Shown here: piece after piece, positions 16,010 to 24,858 of the stretch | How positions within the stretch are numbered: position 1 is the first letter of the stretch | Layout: each line of letters starts with the position of its first letter | NCBI RefSeq assembly: GCF_014193375.1 | Contig: NZ_JACHZF010000006.1 | Location: 109,176-173,175, forward strand | Source of the DNA: Halomonas campaniensis | Lineage (GTDB): Bacteria > Pseudomonadota > Gammaproteobacteria > Pseudomonadales > Halomonadaceae | Direction: 5' to 3' | Length of the DNA: 64,000 bases | The notes under the pieces: model-generated | What the model was told of the DNA's origin: nothing | The model's input: only the letters and a program-made list of their open reading frames with translations | Database searches by the model: none | Position numbers and translations under genes: made by a program

Positions 16010-17434
16010 ATGAGCACAGCACTTGAACACCCGACCTACAACTACAAGGTAGTTCGGCAGTTCGCGATCATGACAGTGGTGTGGGGCATCGTGGGCATGC
16101 TCCTCGGTGTCATCCTCGCCGCACAACTGGTTTGGCCGCAACTCAATCTGGATCTGCCCTGGACGAGCTTCGGCCGTCTGCGTCCGCTCCACACCAACGC
16201 CGTGATCTTCGCCTTCGGCGGCTCGGCGCTGTTTGCCACCTCCTACTACGTGGTGCAGCGCACCTGCCAGACACGCCTGTTCTCGGACAAGCTGGCGGCG
16301 TTCACCTTCTGGGGCTGGCAGGCGGTGATCCTCTCGGCCGTGATCACGCTGCCGCTGGGCTACACCACCACCAAGGAGTACGCCGAGCTGGAGTGGCCGA
16401 TCAACATCCTGATCGCCGTGGTGTGGATCAGCTATGCCATCGTCTTCCTGATGACGGTCAAGCAGCGCAAGACGTCCCACATCTACGTGGCCAACTGGTT
16501 CTTCGCCGCCTTCATCCTGACCGTGGCCGTGCTGCACATCGTCAACAATGCCGCCATCCCGGTCACCGCCATGTACTCCACCTCCATCTACTCCGGCGCC
16601 ATCGACGCCATGGTGCAGTGGTGGTACGGCCACAACGCGGTGGGCTTCTTCCTGACCGCCGGCTTCCTGGGGATGATGTACTACTTCGTGCCCAAGCAGG
16701 CCGAGCGCCCGGTCTACTCCTACCGGCTCTCCATCGTCCACTTCTGGGCGCTGATCATGGTCTACATGTGGGCCGGCCCCCACCACCTGCACTACACCGC
16801 CCTGCCCAACTGGGCCCAGTCGCTGGGCATGATCATGTCGATCATCCTGCTGGCCCCCTCCTGGGGCGGCATGATCAACGGCATGATGACCCTCTCAGGG
16901 GCCTGGCATAAGCTGCGCACCGACCCGACCCTGCGCTTCCTGGTGGTGGCCCTCTCGTTCTACGGCATGTCCACCTTCGAGGGCCCGATGATGGCGGTGA
17001 AGACCGTCAACGCCCTCTCCCACTACACCGACTGGACCATCGGGCACGTCCACGCCGGCGCACTCGGCTGGGTGGCGATGATCACCATCGGCTCCATGTA
17101 CCACCTGATCCCGCGCCTGTTCGGCCGCACCGAGATGCACTCCGTGGGCCTGATCGCCGTGCACTTCTGGCTGGCGACCATCGGCACCGTGCTCTACATC
17201 GCCTCCATGTGGGTCAACGGCATCCTGCAGGGCCTGATGTGGCGCGCCATCAACCCCGACGGCACCCTGATGTACACCTTCATCGAGTCCGTCGAGGCCA
17301 GCGGCCCCGGCTACATCGTGCGCCTGATCGGCGGCCTGTGCTGGGTCGTGGGCATGCTGATCATGGCCTACAACGTCACCATGACCGTCAAGCGCGGCGA
17401 AGGCGCCCGTCAGCCGCTTCCGCAGACTGCCTGA
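16010..17434 (+). CDS. ccoN: cbb3-type cytochrome c oxidase subunit I
   Basis: This 474-residue polytopic heme-copper oxidase is the catalytic subunit that reduces O2 to water at low oxygen with proton pumping. Visible ligands include the low-spin heme His61 in PLHTNAV, the copper-site YGHNAVGF motif, the [11 protein letters not shown] pair and IGHVHAG for the hemes. About 12 hydrophobic segments are present. It is the first gene of ccoNOQP and ends 23 bp before ccoO. The start has GGGAA upstream. Confidence 0.98.
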   Translation: MSTALEHPTYNYKVVRQFAIMTVVWGIVGMLLGVILAAQLVWPQLNLDLPWTSFGRLRPLHTNAVIFAFGGSALFATSYYVVQRTCQTRLFSDKLAAFTFWGWQAVILSAVITLPLGYTTTKEYAELEWPINILIAVVWISYAIVFLMTVKQRKTSHIYVANWFFAAFILTVAVLHIVNNAAIPVTAMYSTSIYSGAIDAMVQWWYGHNAVGFFLTAGFLGMMYYFVPKQAERPVYSYRLSIVHFWALIMVYMWAGPHHLHYTALPNWAQSLGMIMSIILLAPSWGGMINGMMTLSGAWHKLRTDPTLRFLVVALSFYGMSTFEGPMMAVKTVNALSHYTDWTIGHVHAGALGWVAMITIGSMYHLIPRLFGRTEMHSVGLIAVHFWLATIGTVLYIASMWVNGILQGLMWRAINPDGTLMYTFIESVEASGPGYIVRLIGGLCWVVGMLIMAYNVTMTVKRGEGARQPLPQTA

Positions 17435-17457
17435 GCCAACCGGGGATACCGACACCA

Positions 17458-18066
17458 ATGAAACACGAGATTGTCGAAAAGAACGTTGGCCTGCTCGCCG
17501 TGCTGATCCTGGTGGTCATCAGCTTCGGCGGCCTGGCCGAGGTCGTGCCGCTGTTCTTCCAGAAGCAGACCACGGAGCCGGTGGACGGGCTGCGCCCCCT
17601 CTCCGCGCTGGAGCTCGAGGGCCGCGACATCTATCGCCGCGAAGGCTGCGTCGGCTGCCACTCGCAGATGATCCGCCCGTTCCGCGCCGAGACCGAGCGC
17701 TACGGCCACTACAGCGTGGCCGGCGAGTCGGTCTACGACCACAACTTCCTGTGGGGCTCCAAGCGGACCGGGCCGGACCTGGCCCGCGTCGGTGGCCGCT
17801 ACAGCGACGACTGGCACCGCGCCCACATGTACAACCCGCGCGACGTGGTGCCCGAGTCGATCATGCCCGCCTACCCGTGGCTCTTCGAACGCACCCTGGA
17901 CGGCAGCGACACGCCGCGGAAGATGGAGGTCCTGCGCACCCTGGGCGTGCCCTACAGTGACGAGGAGATCGCCAACGCCACCCGCGAGGTGCGTGGCCAG
18001 CAGGAGATCACCGCACTGATCGCCTACCTCCAGCAGCTGGGCACCGTGCTCGAGGGCACGCGCTGA
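17458..18066 (+). CDS. ccoO: cbb3-type cytochrome c oxidase subunit II (mono-heme)
   Basis: 202 residues with one N-terminal transmembrane anchor (about 10-33) and a periplasmic cytochrome c domain with CVGCH at 64-68. A Met in the MPAYPW segment is the likely distal heme ligand. Transfers electrons from CcoP to CcoN. Start chosen at the ATG that gives the conserved [10 protein letters not shown]-terminus. An in-frame extension overlapping ccoN was rejected. Confidence 0.97.
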   Translation: MKHEIVEKNVGLLAVLILVVISFGGLAEVVPLFFQKQTTEPVDGLRPLSALELEGRDIYRREGCVGCHSQMIRPFRAETERYGHYSVAGESVYDHNFLWGSKRTGPDLARVGGRYSDDWHRAHMYNPRDVVPESIMPAYPWLFERTLDGSDTPRKMEVLRTLGVPYSDEEIANATREVRGQQEITALIAYLQQLGTVLEGTR

Positions 18067-18068
18067 TC

Positions 18069-18299
18069 ATGGATACCGGGACCTTTCGCGGCATCATCAC
18101 CGGGCTGCTGATCCTGGCCTTCATCGGCATCACCGTGTGGGCCTACTCCCGGCGGCGCAAGCCGGACTTCGACGAGGCGGCCCAGCTGCCCTTCGCCGAC
18201 GATGATGAACAAGCGAACCGTGACAAGAGCGCCTCGCAGGACGGGGCCGCTTCCCGCAAGAGCTATTCCAGCAAGAGCAAGGGAGACAGGAACACATGA
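18069..18299 (+). CDS. ccoQ: cbb3-type oxidase small subunit CcoQ
   Basis: 76 residues: one transmembrane helix (about 8-26) with a YSRRRK stop-transfer, then a charged, disordered tail. CcoQ stabilises the cbb3 complex. It starts two bases after the ccoO stop and overlaps the ccoP start by four bases, so translation is likely coupled. Confidence 0.93.
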   Translation: MDTGTFRGIITGLLILAFIGITVWAYSRRRKPDFDEAAQLPFADDDEQANRDKSASQDGAASRKSYSSKSKGDRNT

Positions 18300-19225
18300 A
18301 CAATCTCTGGGGTGACTCCCTTTCCGGGTTCTGGAGCGCCTGGATCATCGTCATCACGCTGGGCTCCATCGGGTTTGCCTTCTGGCTGCTCTACGCCAAC
18401 CGCAAGACCGACAAGACCCCCGATGCCGAGGGCAACGTCGAGACCACCGGCCACGCCGCCGACGGTATCGAGGAGTACGACAACCCGCTGCCGCGCTGGT
18501 GGTTCCAGCTCTACGTGGGCACGGTGATCTTCTCGCTGGGCTACCTGGTGCTCTACCCCGGCCTCGGCAACTTCGCCGGCGTGCTGGGCTGGACCCAGGA
18601 GGGTCAGTGGGAGGAGGAAGTGGCGCGGGCCGAGGAGCGCTTCACGCCGATCTTCGCCCAGTACCAGGAGATCCCGATCCCCGAACTGGCCCGGGACGCC
18701 GAGGCGATGCAGGTGGCCGAGCGCATCTACCTGAACAACTGTGCGGTGTGCCACGGCTCCAATGCCCAGGGCGGCTACGGTTTCCCCAACCTGACCGATG
18801 ACGACTGGCTCTACGGCGGGGAGCCGGAGCAGATCCTGACCTCCCTGATCCGCGGCCGCAACGGGCTGATGCCCTCCTGGCAGCAGCTGGGCGAGCAGAA
18901 CATCGAGAACGTCACCCAGCACGTCCTCGCGCTGTCCGACCTCGAGCACGACGCCGAGCGCGCCGAGCGCGGTGCGGCGACCTTCGCCTCGGTCTGTGCC
19001 GCCTGCCACATGCCCGACGGCACCGGCAACCAGGCCCTGGGCGCGCCCAACCTGACCAACGACATCTGGCTCTACCAGGCACCGGGCCAGAGCGTCGCGG
19101 ACTCGGTTCGCCAGACCCTGCGCAACGGCCGCAACGGCCACATGCCGGCCCAGGCGGCCTACATCGGCGAGGAGCGCGTCCACCTGGTCGCCGCCTACGT
19201 CTACAGCCTGCGCTTCAGGGACTGA
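18296..19225 (+). CDS. ccoP: cbb3-type cytochrome c oxidase subunit III (di-heme)
   Basis: 309 residues with two N-terminal transmembrane helices (about 13-33 and 70-90) and two cytochrome c domains with CAVCH at 149-153 and CAACH at 234-238. It accepts electrons from soluble cytochrome c. Both domains have Met ligands in LMPSW and HMPAQ segments. The gene overlaps ccoQ by four bases and is followed by a terminator, closing the structural operon. Confidence 0.98.
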   Translation: MNNLWGDSLSGFWSAWIIVITLGSIGFAFWLLYANRKTDKTPDAEGNVETTGHAADGIEEYDNPLPRWWFQLYVGTVIFSLGYLVLYPGLGNFAGVLGWTQEGQWEEEVARAEERFTPIFAQYQEIPIPELARDAEAMQVAERIYLNNCAVCHGSNAQGGYGFPNLTDDDWLYGGEPEQILTSLIRGRNGLMPSWQQLGEQNIENVTQHVLALSDLEHDAERAERGAATFASVCAACHMPDGTGNQALGAPNLTNDIWLYQAPGQSVADSVRQTLRNGRNGHMPAQAAYIGEERVHLVAAYVYSLRFRD

Positions 19226-19245
19226 CCCCGTAGCGTGACGCGAAC

Positions 19246-19283
19246 GAAAGGGTGCGGCGCCAGGTCGCACCCTTTCTCGTTTG
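19246..19283 (+). terminator. terminator after ccoP
   Basis: An 11-bp stem GAAAGGGTGCG/CGCACCCTTTC with a nine-base loop is followed by TCGTTT. Confidence 0.75.
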
Positions 19284-19358
19284 TGCAGCGCATCGATACA
19301 ATAGCCTTGTCCCGGCCCGAGCCCGTTCGGACCTCACCCTACCTGCCGTGAGCCAGCC

Positions 19359-20798
19359 ATGAGCGACAAGATTCCCACCCGCGATGTCACGCCATCACCG
19401 GTCGAGCACCACTCCCCCGGCTCGACGGTGCAGCAGGAGATGTACGCCCGGCGAGAGCATATCTACGTGCGCGAGATCAAGGGGCTGTTCCAGAAGGTGC
19501 GGCGCAGCGCCAACTGGGCGCTGATGCTGGCCTTCTTCCTGCTGCCCTGGCTGCCGTGGGGGGATCGCCCGGCCATCTGGTTCGACCTGCCCGGCCGCGA
19601 GTTCCACATCTTCGCCGCCACCTTCTACCCCCAGGAATTCATCCTGCTCTCCTGGCTGCTGATCATCTGCGCCTTCGGCCTGTTCTTCATCACCGTTTTC
19701 GCCGGCCGGGTGTGGTGCGGCTACACCTGCCCCCAGAGCGTCTGGACCTTCCTGTTCATCTGGTTCGAGCACCGCCTGGAAGGCAGCCGCAACCGGCGCA
19801 TCAAGCTCGACAGGCAGCCGATGACGGCCGACACGCTATGGCGCAAGGGAGCCAAGCACGCCATCTGGCTCGCCATCGCCCTGGCCACCGGCGTGACCTT
19901 CGTCGGCTACTTCACGCCGATTCGCCAGCTGGTGGTCGACCTGCCCACCCTGGAGGCCCATGGCTGGTCCTACTTCTGGGTCGGCTTCTTCCTGGTCTTC
20001 ACCTACCTCAACGCCGGCTGGCTGCGCGAGCAGGTATGCATCTACATGTGCCCCTATGCGCGGTTCCAGTCGGTGATGTTCGACCGCGACACCCTGATCG
20101 TCTCCTACGACGCCGCCCGCGGCGAGCCGCGCGGCGCCCGCAAGAAGACCCTCAGCCATGCCGAGGCCCGGGAGGCCGGCCACGGCGATTGCATCGACTG
20201 CGACCTCTGCGTGCAGGTCTGCCCCACCGGCATCGACATCCGCGATGGCCTGCAGTACGAGTGCATCACCTGCGCGGCCTGCATCGACGCCTGCGACAGC
20301 GTAATGGACAAGATGGGCTACCCCCGCGGCCTGATCCGCTACACCACCGAGAACGCCCTGGAGGGCAAGCCCACCCACATCCTGCGCCCGCGCCTGATGG
20401 GCTACCTGGCGGCGCTGGTGGTGATGATCGGGGTCTTCGCCTGGGCGGTGGCGGATCGCACACCGCTGGGCTTCGAGGTGGAGCGGGAGCGTACCGAGCT
20501 CTACCAGCTGACCCGCGACGGCCGCCTGAGCAACGTCTATGTGGTGACGGTGCGCAACCTGGATCGCCAGGACCATGTCTACCGCCTGGCGGCCTCGGGG
20601 CTGCCGGGCCTGACCCTGAACACCGACCGTATCTCGGTCCCCGCCGGGGACAGCCGCCGCGCCGTGGTGTCGATCACCGTCGACCCGACGGAGGTCGAGC
20701 GCCCCAGCCATCCCATCACCCTGCACCTCGAGGCCGATGACCACCCCGATATCTCGCTGGCGCGAGAGACCCGCTTCATCGGCGAAATCCGGAGATGA
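19359..20798 (+). CDS. ccoG: cbb3 oxidase assembly/copper-handling ferredoxin-like protein CcoG
   Basis: 479 residues with several transmembrane helices and two 4Fe-4S ferredoxin motifs, CIDCDLCVQVC starting at about 278 and CITCAACIDAC at about 302. A GYTCPQSVW segment carries further conserved cysteines and an Ig-like FixG C-terminal domain follows. CcoG (RdxA/FixG) is a membrane cupric reductase needed for cbb3 biogenesis. A -10 like TACAAT lies at 19297-19302 but without a good -35. It is followed by ccoH with a one-base gap. Confidence 0.95.
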   Translation: MSDKIPTRDVTPSPVEHHSPGSTVQQEMYARREHIYVREIKGLFQKVRRSANWALMLAFFLLPWLPWGDRPAIWFDLPGREFHIFAATFYPQEFILLSWLLIICAFGLFFITVFAGRVWCGYTCPQSVWTFLFIWFEHRLEGSRNRRIKLDRQPMTADTLWRKGAKHAIWLAIALATGVTFVGYFTPIRQLVVDLPTLEAHGWSYFWVGFFLVFTYLNAGWLREQVCIYMCPYARFQSVMFDRDTLIVSYDAARGEPRGARKKTLSHAEAREAGHGDCIDCDLCVQVCPTGIDIRDGLQYECITCAACIDACDSVMDKMGYPRGLIRYTTENALEGKPTHILRPRLMGYLAALVVMIGVFAWAVADRTPLGFEVERERTELYQLTRDGRLSNVYVVTVRNLDRQDHVYRLAASGLPGLTLNTDRISVPAGDSRRAVVSITVDPTEVERPSHPITLHLEADDHPDISLARETRFIGEIRR

Positions 20799-20799
20799 C

Positions 20800-21324
20800 A
20801 TGTCCCACCCCGTGACCCCCTGGTACAAGCAGTTCTGGCCCTGGTTCCTGATGGGCCTGCTGATGCTGTCGATCAGCGTCAGCTCCACCTTCGCGTTCCT
20901 GGCGATCCGCAGCGCCGACGGCATGGTCCAGGAGGACTACTACGAGCACGGCCGCGCCATCAACATGGTGCTGGCCAAGCAGGAGCGCGCCGCCAGCCTG
21001 GGCCTGACCGCCCGGCTGCGCCTCGACCCGTTGACCAGTGACGTGGTGCTCGACCTGGAGGGCGCCGAGGACTTCCCCGCGGCCCTCGACCTGGAGCTGA
21101 TCTTCCCCACCCAGGACGACCGCGACATCGAGCTGACGCTGGAGCACGTGCGCAATGGCCGCTACCTGGGCCAGGCGCCGGACAACCTGCGTTACCGCTG
21201 GTACCTGCAGCTGCAGCCGCGGGGGGACGCCCCCGAGTGGCGCCTGGTCGGCGAGGCCCGCTTCCCCGACGAGGGCGAGATCCCGCTGACGCCGGGTCGC
21301 GCCGCGGCCTCCAGCGACTCGTGA
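20800..21324 (+). CDS. ccoH: FixH/CcoH family cbb3 assembly protein
   Basis: 174 residues with one N-terminal transmembrane helix (about 12-34) followed by a periplasmic FixH domain containing the family segment QEDYYEHGRAIN (near 45-56). CcoH interacts with CcoI and late cbb3 assembly intermediates. The start is the ATG one base after the ccoG stop. Confidence 0.9.
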   Translation: MSHPVTPWYKQFWPWFLMGLLMLSISVSSTFAFLAIRSADGMVQEDYYEHGRAINMVLAKQERAASLGLTARLRLDPLTSDVVLDLEGAEDFPAALDLELIFPTQDDRDIELTLEHVRNGRYLGQAPDNLRYRWYLQLQPRGDAPEWRLVGEARFPDEGEIPLTPGRAAASSDS

Positions 21325-21355
21325 TCGCCTCTCCGCTCGCGGGCCCGCCGAGTCG

Positions 21356-23836
21356 ATGAGCGCGGACACCCCGACAGCGGTCGAGGGCGGCTGCTACCAC
21401 TGCGGCAGCCGGGTGCCCGAGGGCGCTCCCTGGTCGATCACCCTGGACGACGTCCGCCACCCGCTCTGCTGCCCCGGCTGCGAGGCCGTGGCCCACGCCA
21501 TCGTCGACGGCGGCCTGGCCAGCTACTACCGCTTCCGCACCGAGCTTCCCGAGCGCCCGGACGACCGCCAGTCGGCCCGCGCCGAGACCTGGGCGGTGTT
21601 CGACGACGCCGGCCTGCAGCGCCAGTTCGTCCACCCCGAGACCGACAGCGACCGCGTGCATGCCACCCTGGCGGTGGACGGCATCACCTGTGCGGCCTGC
21701 GCCTGGCTGATCGAGCACCGCCTCAACGCCCTGCCGGGGGTCGACTCCAGCGCCGTCAACCTTACCCACCACCGGGTGCGGGTCAGCTGGGATCCCGAGG
21801 CGATCAAGCTGTCGCGGATCCTGGCCGAGATGGCCGCCATCGGCTACCAGGCCCAGCCCTACGAACCCGACGAGGCCCAGGCGCGCCTGCAGCACGAAGA
21901 GCGCATGAACGTGCGCCGCCTGATCATCGCCGCCGTGGGCATGGCCCAGGTGATGATGTTCTCCATCCCCATCTATGTGGCCGGCCCCGGCGAGATCAGC
22001 GAGGACTTCCATGCCCTCTTCCACTGGCTCTCCTTTGCCCTGGCGACCCCGGTGGTGTTCTTCTCGGCCATGCCCTTCTTCCGCAACGCCCTGCGCGACC
22101 TGCGCACCCGGGTGCTGGGCATGGACGTGCCGGTCTCCATCGCCATCGGCGGGGCCTACCTGGCCAGCAGCTACGCGGTGCTCACCGACACCGGCGAGGT
22201 CTACTTCGACTCGGTGGCGATGTTCACCTTCTTCCTGCTCTTCGGCCGCTACGTCGAGGCCCGCGCCCGGCGGCGCAGCGGCCACAGCGGCAACGCGCTC
22301 TCCGGCGCCCTGCCGCTCTCGGCGATCCGCCTCACCGACGACGGCGAGGAGCGCATCCTGCCGGCCAGCGAGCTCGCCGCCGGCGACCGGGTGCTGATCA
22401 AGCCCGGCCATGGGGTGCCCGCCGACGGGGTGATCGAGGAGGGCGAGTCGAGTCTCGACGAGTCCATGCTCACCGGCGAGTACCTGCCGGTGACGCGCCG
22501 GGTCGGCGACGGGGTCACCGGCGGCAGCCAGAACGTGGAGAGCCCGCTGATGGTGCGCGTGACCCACGCCGGCCGGGATGCCCGGGTGGCCGGCATCGTC
22601 GACCTCACCGACCGTGCCTTCGCCAGCCGCCCGCGCCTGGCCCAGATGGCCGCGCGCATGTCGCACCTGTTCGTGCTGCGGCTGCTGTTCGTCACCCTGG
22701 GCGTGGCCACGGTGTGGTGGTTCATCGACCCGTCGCGGGTGCTCTGGGTCACCCTCTCGGTGCTGGTGGTGACCTGCCCCTGCGCCCTGGCCCTGGCCAC
22801 GCCGACGGCCCTGACGGCCGGACACGGCCAGCTGCGCCGCCGCGGCGTGCTGGTGACCCGGGCCAACGCCATCGAGGCGCTCTCCCAGCTCGACCGGGTG
22901 ATCCTCGACAAGACCGGCACCCTGACCACCGGACAGATGGCGCTGGTGGAGACCCGCCCCCTCGGCGCGCTGGCGGCCGACCGGGCGCGGGTACTCGCCG
23001 CCGCCCTGGAGGCGCGCTCCGAGCACCCCATCGCCCGCGCCTTCCACCCCTACCGCCTGGCCACGGTGGCCGCCGACGCGGTCGCCAGCCGCACCGGCCA
23101 GGGGCTGGAGGGCACCATCAAAGGACGACGCTGGCGGCTGGGCAAGCCAGGGTTCGCCGCGCCGGACCACCCCCTCGAGGCACCCGGCGACGGCCAGTGG
23201 CTGCTGCTCACCGAGGAGGGCGAGCCGCGCGCCTGGTTCGCGCTGCAGGACCATGTCCGCGAGGATGCCGCCGAGACGGTCCGCGCCCTGACGGCCCTGG
23301 GCCTCGAGGTGGAGCTGCTCTCCGGCGACATCCCCCAGGCGGCAGGCGAGCTCGCCGGGCGCCTCGGCATCGCCACCTGGCGCGGCGCAGCCAGCCCGGA
23401 ATGCAAGCTCGAGCGCATCCGCGAGTGCCAGGCGGCCGGCGAGAAGGTCGCCATGGTGGGTGACGGCATCAACGACATCCCGGTACTGGCCGGCGCCGAC
23501 GTGGCCATCGCCATGAACGGCGCCACCGACCTGGCCAGGACCAGCGCCGATGCCATCTTGCTCAGCCCGCGGCTGATCCGTATCGTCGAGGCCATCGAGA
23601 TCTCGCGGGCCACCCGCCGGGTGATGCGCCAGAACATGGTCTGGTCGGTGTGCTACAACTTCTCGGCCATGCCGCTGGCCGCCATGGGCTTCGTCCCGCC
23701 ATGGCTCGCGGCCATCGGCATGTCGGCGAGCTCCCTGGTGGTGGTGGGCAATGCCCTGCGCCTCAACCGCTTCCGCAGCCGGGCCGCCGAGCCCCGGCAG
23801 GCCGTCGCACCGGCCCCACAACGGGTGAACGCATGA
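21356..23836 (+). CDS. ccoI: copper-translocating P-type ATPase CcoI (FixI)
   Basis: This 826-residue P1B-type ATPase exports copper needed for cbb3 CuB assembly. In order: a Cys-rich N-terminus (C13xxC16, C38C39xxC42), an HMA domain with metal-binding C112xxC115, transmembrane helices, the TGE loop of the actuator domain, the transport motif CPC at 474-476, the phosphorylation site DKTGT at 518-522 and the GDGINDIP hinge. The extra N-terminal zinc-ribbon-like region is characteristic of FixI/CcoI. It overlaps ccoS by four bases. Confidence 0.97.
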   Translation: MSADTPTAVEGGCYHCGSRVPEGAPWSITLDDVRHPLCCPGCEAVAHAIVDGGLASYYRFRTELPERPDDRQSARAETWAVFDDAGLQRQFVHPETDSDRVHATLAVDGITCAACAWLIEHRLNALPGVDSSAVNLTHHRVRVSWDPEAIKLSRILAEMAAIGYQAQPYEPDEAQARLQHEERMNVRRLIIAAVGMAQVMMFSIPIYVAGPGEISEDFHALFHWLSFALATPVVFFSAMPFFRNALRDLRTRVLGMDVPVSIAIGGAYLASSYAVLTDTGEVYFDSVAMFTFFLLFGRYVEARARRRSGHSGNALSGALPLSAIRLTDDGEERILPASELAAGDRVLIKPGHGVPADGVIEEGESSLDESMLTGEYLPVTRRVGDGVTGGSQNVESPLMVRVTHAGRDARVAGIVDLTDRAFASRPRLAQMAARMSHLFVLRLLFVTLGVATVWWFIDPSRVLWVTLSVLVVTCPCALALATPTALTAGHGQLRRRGVLVTRANAIEALSQLDRVILDKTGTLTTGQMALVETRPLGALAADRARVLAAALEARSEHPIARAFHPYRLATVAADAVASRTGQGLEGTIKGRRWRLGKPGFAAPDHPLEAPGDGQWLLLTEEGEPRAWFALQDHVREDAAETVRALTALGLEVELLSGDIPQAAGELAGRLGIATWRGAASPECKLERIRECQAAGEKVAMVGDGINDIPVLAGADVAIAMNGATDLARTSADAILLSPRLIRIVEAIEISRATRRVMRQNMVWSVCYNFSAMPLAAMGFVPPWLAAIGMSASSLVVVGNALRLNRFRSRAAEPRQAVAPAPQRVNA

Positions 23837-24063
23837 GCATCCTCTACCTGCTGATTCCGCTGTCGCTGATCCTGCTCGGCCTGGCCGTCTGGGCCTTCTT
23901 CTGGGCGGTGAAGAACGACCAGTTCGAGGACCTGGAGGGGCCCGCCCACCGCATCCTCTTCGACGAGGACGAGAACGACCTGCCCCCCGAGGAGCGCCGG
24001 CGCCGCCGCGAGGTTCGACACGATGCCGACAGGGACGACCCGGGGCCGGGCGACTCCCGCTGA
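23833..24063 (+). CDS. ccoS: cbb3-type oxidase assembly protein CcoS
   Basis: 76 residues: a single N-terminal transmembrane helix (4-26), the conserved KNDQFEDLEGPAHRIL segment and an acidic tail. CcoS is required for incorporation of heme and copper into cbb3. Start and stop both overlap neighbours (ATGA with ccoI, TGATG with the next gene), indicating coupling. Confidence 0.94.
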   Translation: MSILYLLIPLSLILLGLAVWAFFWAVKNDQFEDLEGPAHRILFDEDENDLPPEERRRRREVRHDADRDDPGPGDSR

Positions 24064-24761
24064 TGGATCCCACCGGACTCGGCCTGCCGCCGCTCGCCGC
24101 GGCCTTCGTCTTCGGCCTGCTCGGCGGCGCCCACTGCATCGGCATGTGCGGCGGCATCATGAGCGCCCTGACCTTCGCCGTGCCCCCCAGCATGCGCTCC
24201 CCGGCGCGCCTCTCGGGGCTGCTGTTCGGCTACAACCTGGGCCGCATCGCCAGCTACATGGTCGCCGGTGCCCTGGTGGCGGGCCTCGGCACCCTGCTCA
24301 CCCTCACCCCGGCCACGCGGGTGGCGCTGCAGCTGTTCGCCGCGGTCATGCTGATCCTGATGGCGCTCTATATCGCCGACTGGTGGAAGGGGCTGCTGCG
24401 GGTGGAAGCCGTGGGCCGGCGCCTGTGGCGCCACCTGGAGCCGGTGGGCCGGCGGCTGATGCCGGTGGTGAAGGTCCCCCAGGCCGTGGCGCTGGGGGCG
24501 GTGTGGGGCTGGCTGCCGTGCGGGCTGGTCTACTCGATGCTGGCCTGGAGCCTGGCCATGGCCGACCCGCTGAGGGGGGCCGCGCTGATGGGCGCCTTCG
24601 GCGTCGGCACCCTGCCGGCCCTGCTGGCCACCGGGCTGGCGGCCCGCCAGCTGGGGGGCCTGATCCGCCACCGCGCCACGCGCACCCTGGCCGCGCTCTC
24701 GATCATCGCCTTCGCCCTGTGGCAGCTCTGGCACCTGCTGCCCGGCGCGGCGCACGGCTGA
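24063..24761 (+). CDS. sulfite exporter TauE/SafE (UreH_2) family membrane protein
   Basis: 232 residues with about six transmembrane helices. Conserved GGAHCIGMCGG at 21-31 (Cys25, Cys29) and WGWLPCG put metal-binding-type cysteines in the membrane. This family is regularly found after ccoS in pseudomonads and halomonads and is thought to act in copper or cytochrome maturation; transport of sulfite is not supported here. It overlaps ccoS by one base. Confidence 0.88.
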   Translation: MDPTGLGLPPLAAAFVFGLLGGAHCIGMCGGIMSALTFAVPPSMRSPARLSGLLFGYNLGRIASYMVAGALVAGLGTLLTLTPATRVALQLFAAVMLILMALYIADWWKGLLRVEAVGRRLWRHLEPVGRRLMPVVKVPQAVALGAVWGWLPCGLVYSMLAWSLAMADPLRGAALMGAFGVGTLPALLATGLAARQLGGLIRHRATRTLAALSIIAFALWQLWHLLPGAAHG

Positions 24762-24784
24762 ATTCCCGGCTATTCCACCCGGGA

Positions 24785-24798
24785 TTGACGCAGCTCAA
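24785..24798. promoter_or_regulatory. Anr/Fnr box upstream of hemN
   Basis: TTGAC-GCAG-CTCAA matches the TTGAT-N4-ATCAA dyad at 8 of 10 positions. A -10 candidate (TAGCAT 24822-24827 or CATACA 24825-24830) would put the box centre about 42 bp upstream of the start of transcription, the class II Fnr position. hemN is a known Anr target in Pseudomonas. Confidence 0.65.
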
Positions 24799-24858
24799 CG
24801 CCGACCCTGCCGCCTCCCCGCTAGCATACAAGGCACATCCACCGCCGGGAGTGCCGCC

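Noticed and set aside
24063..24761. Sulfite export role for the SafE-like protein
   Set aside because: Location in the cbb3 assembly operon and the conserved cysteines argue for a metal or cytochrome function instead.
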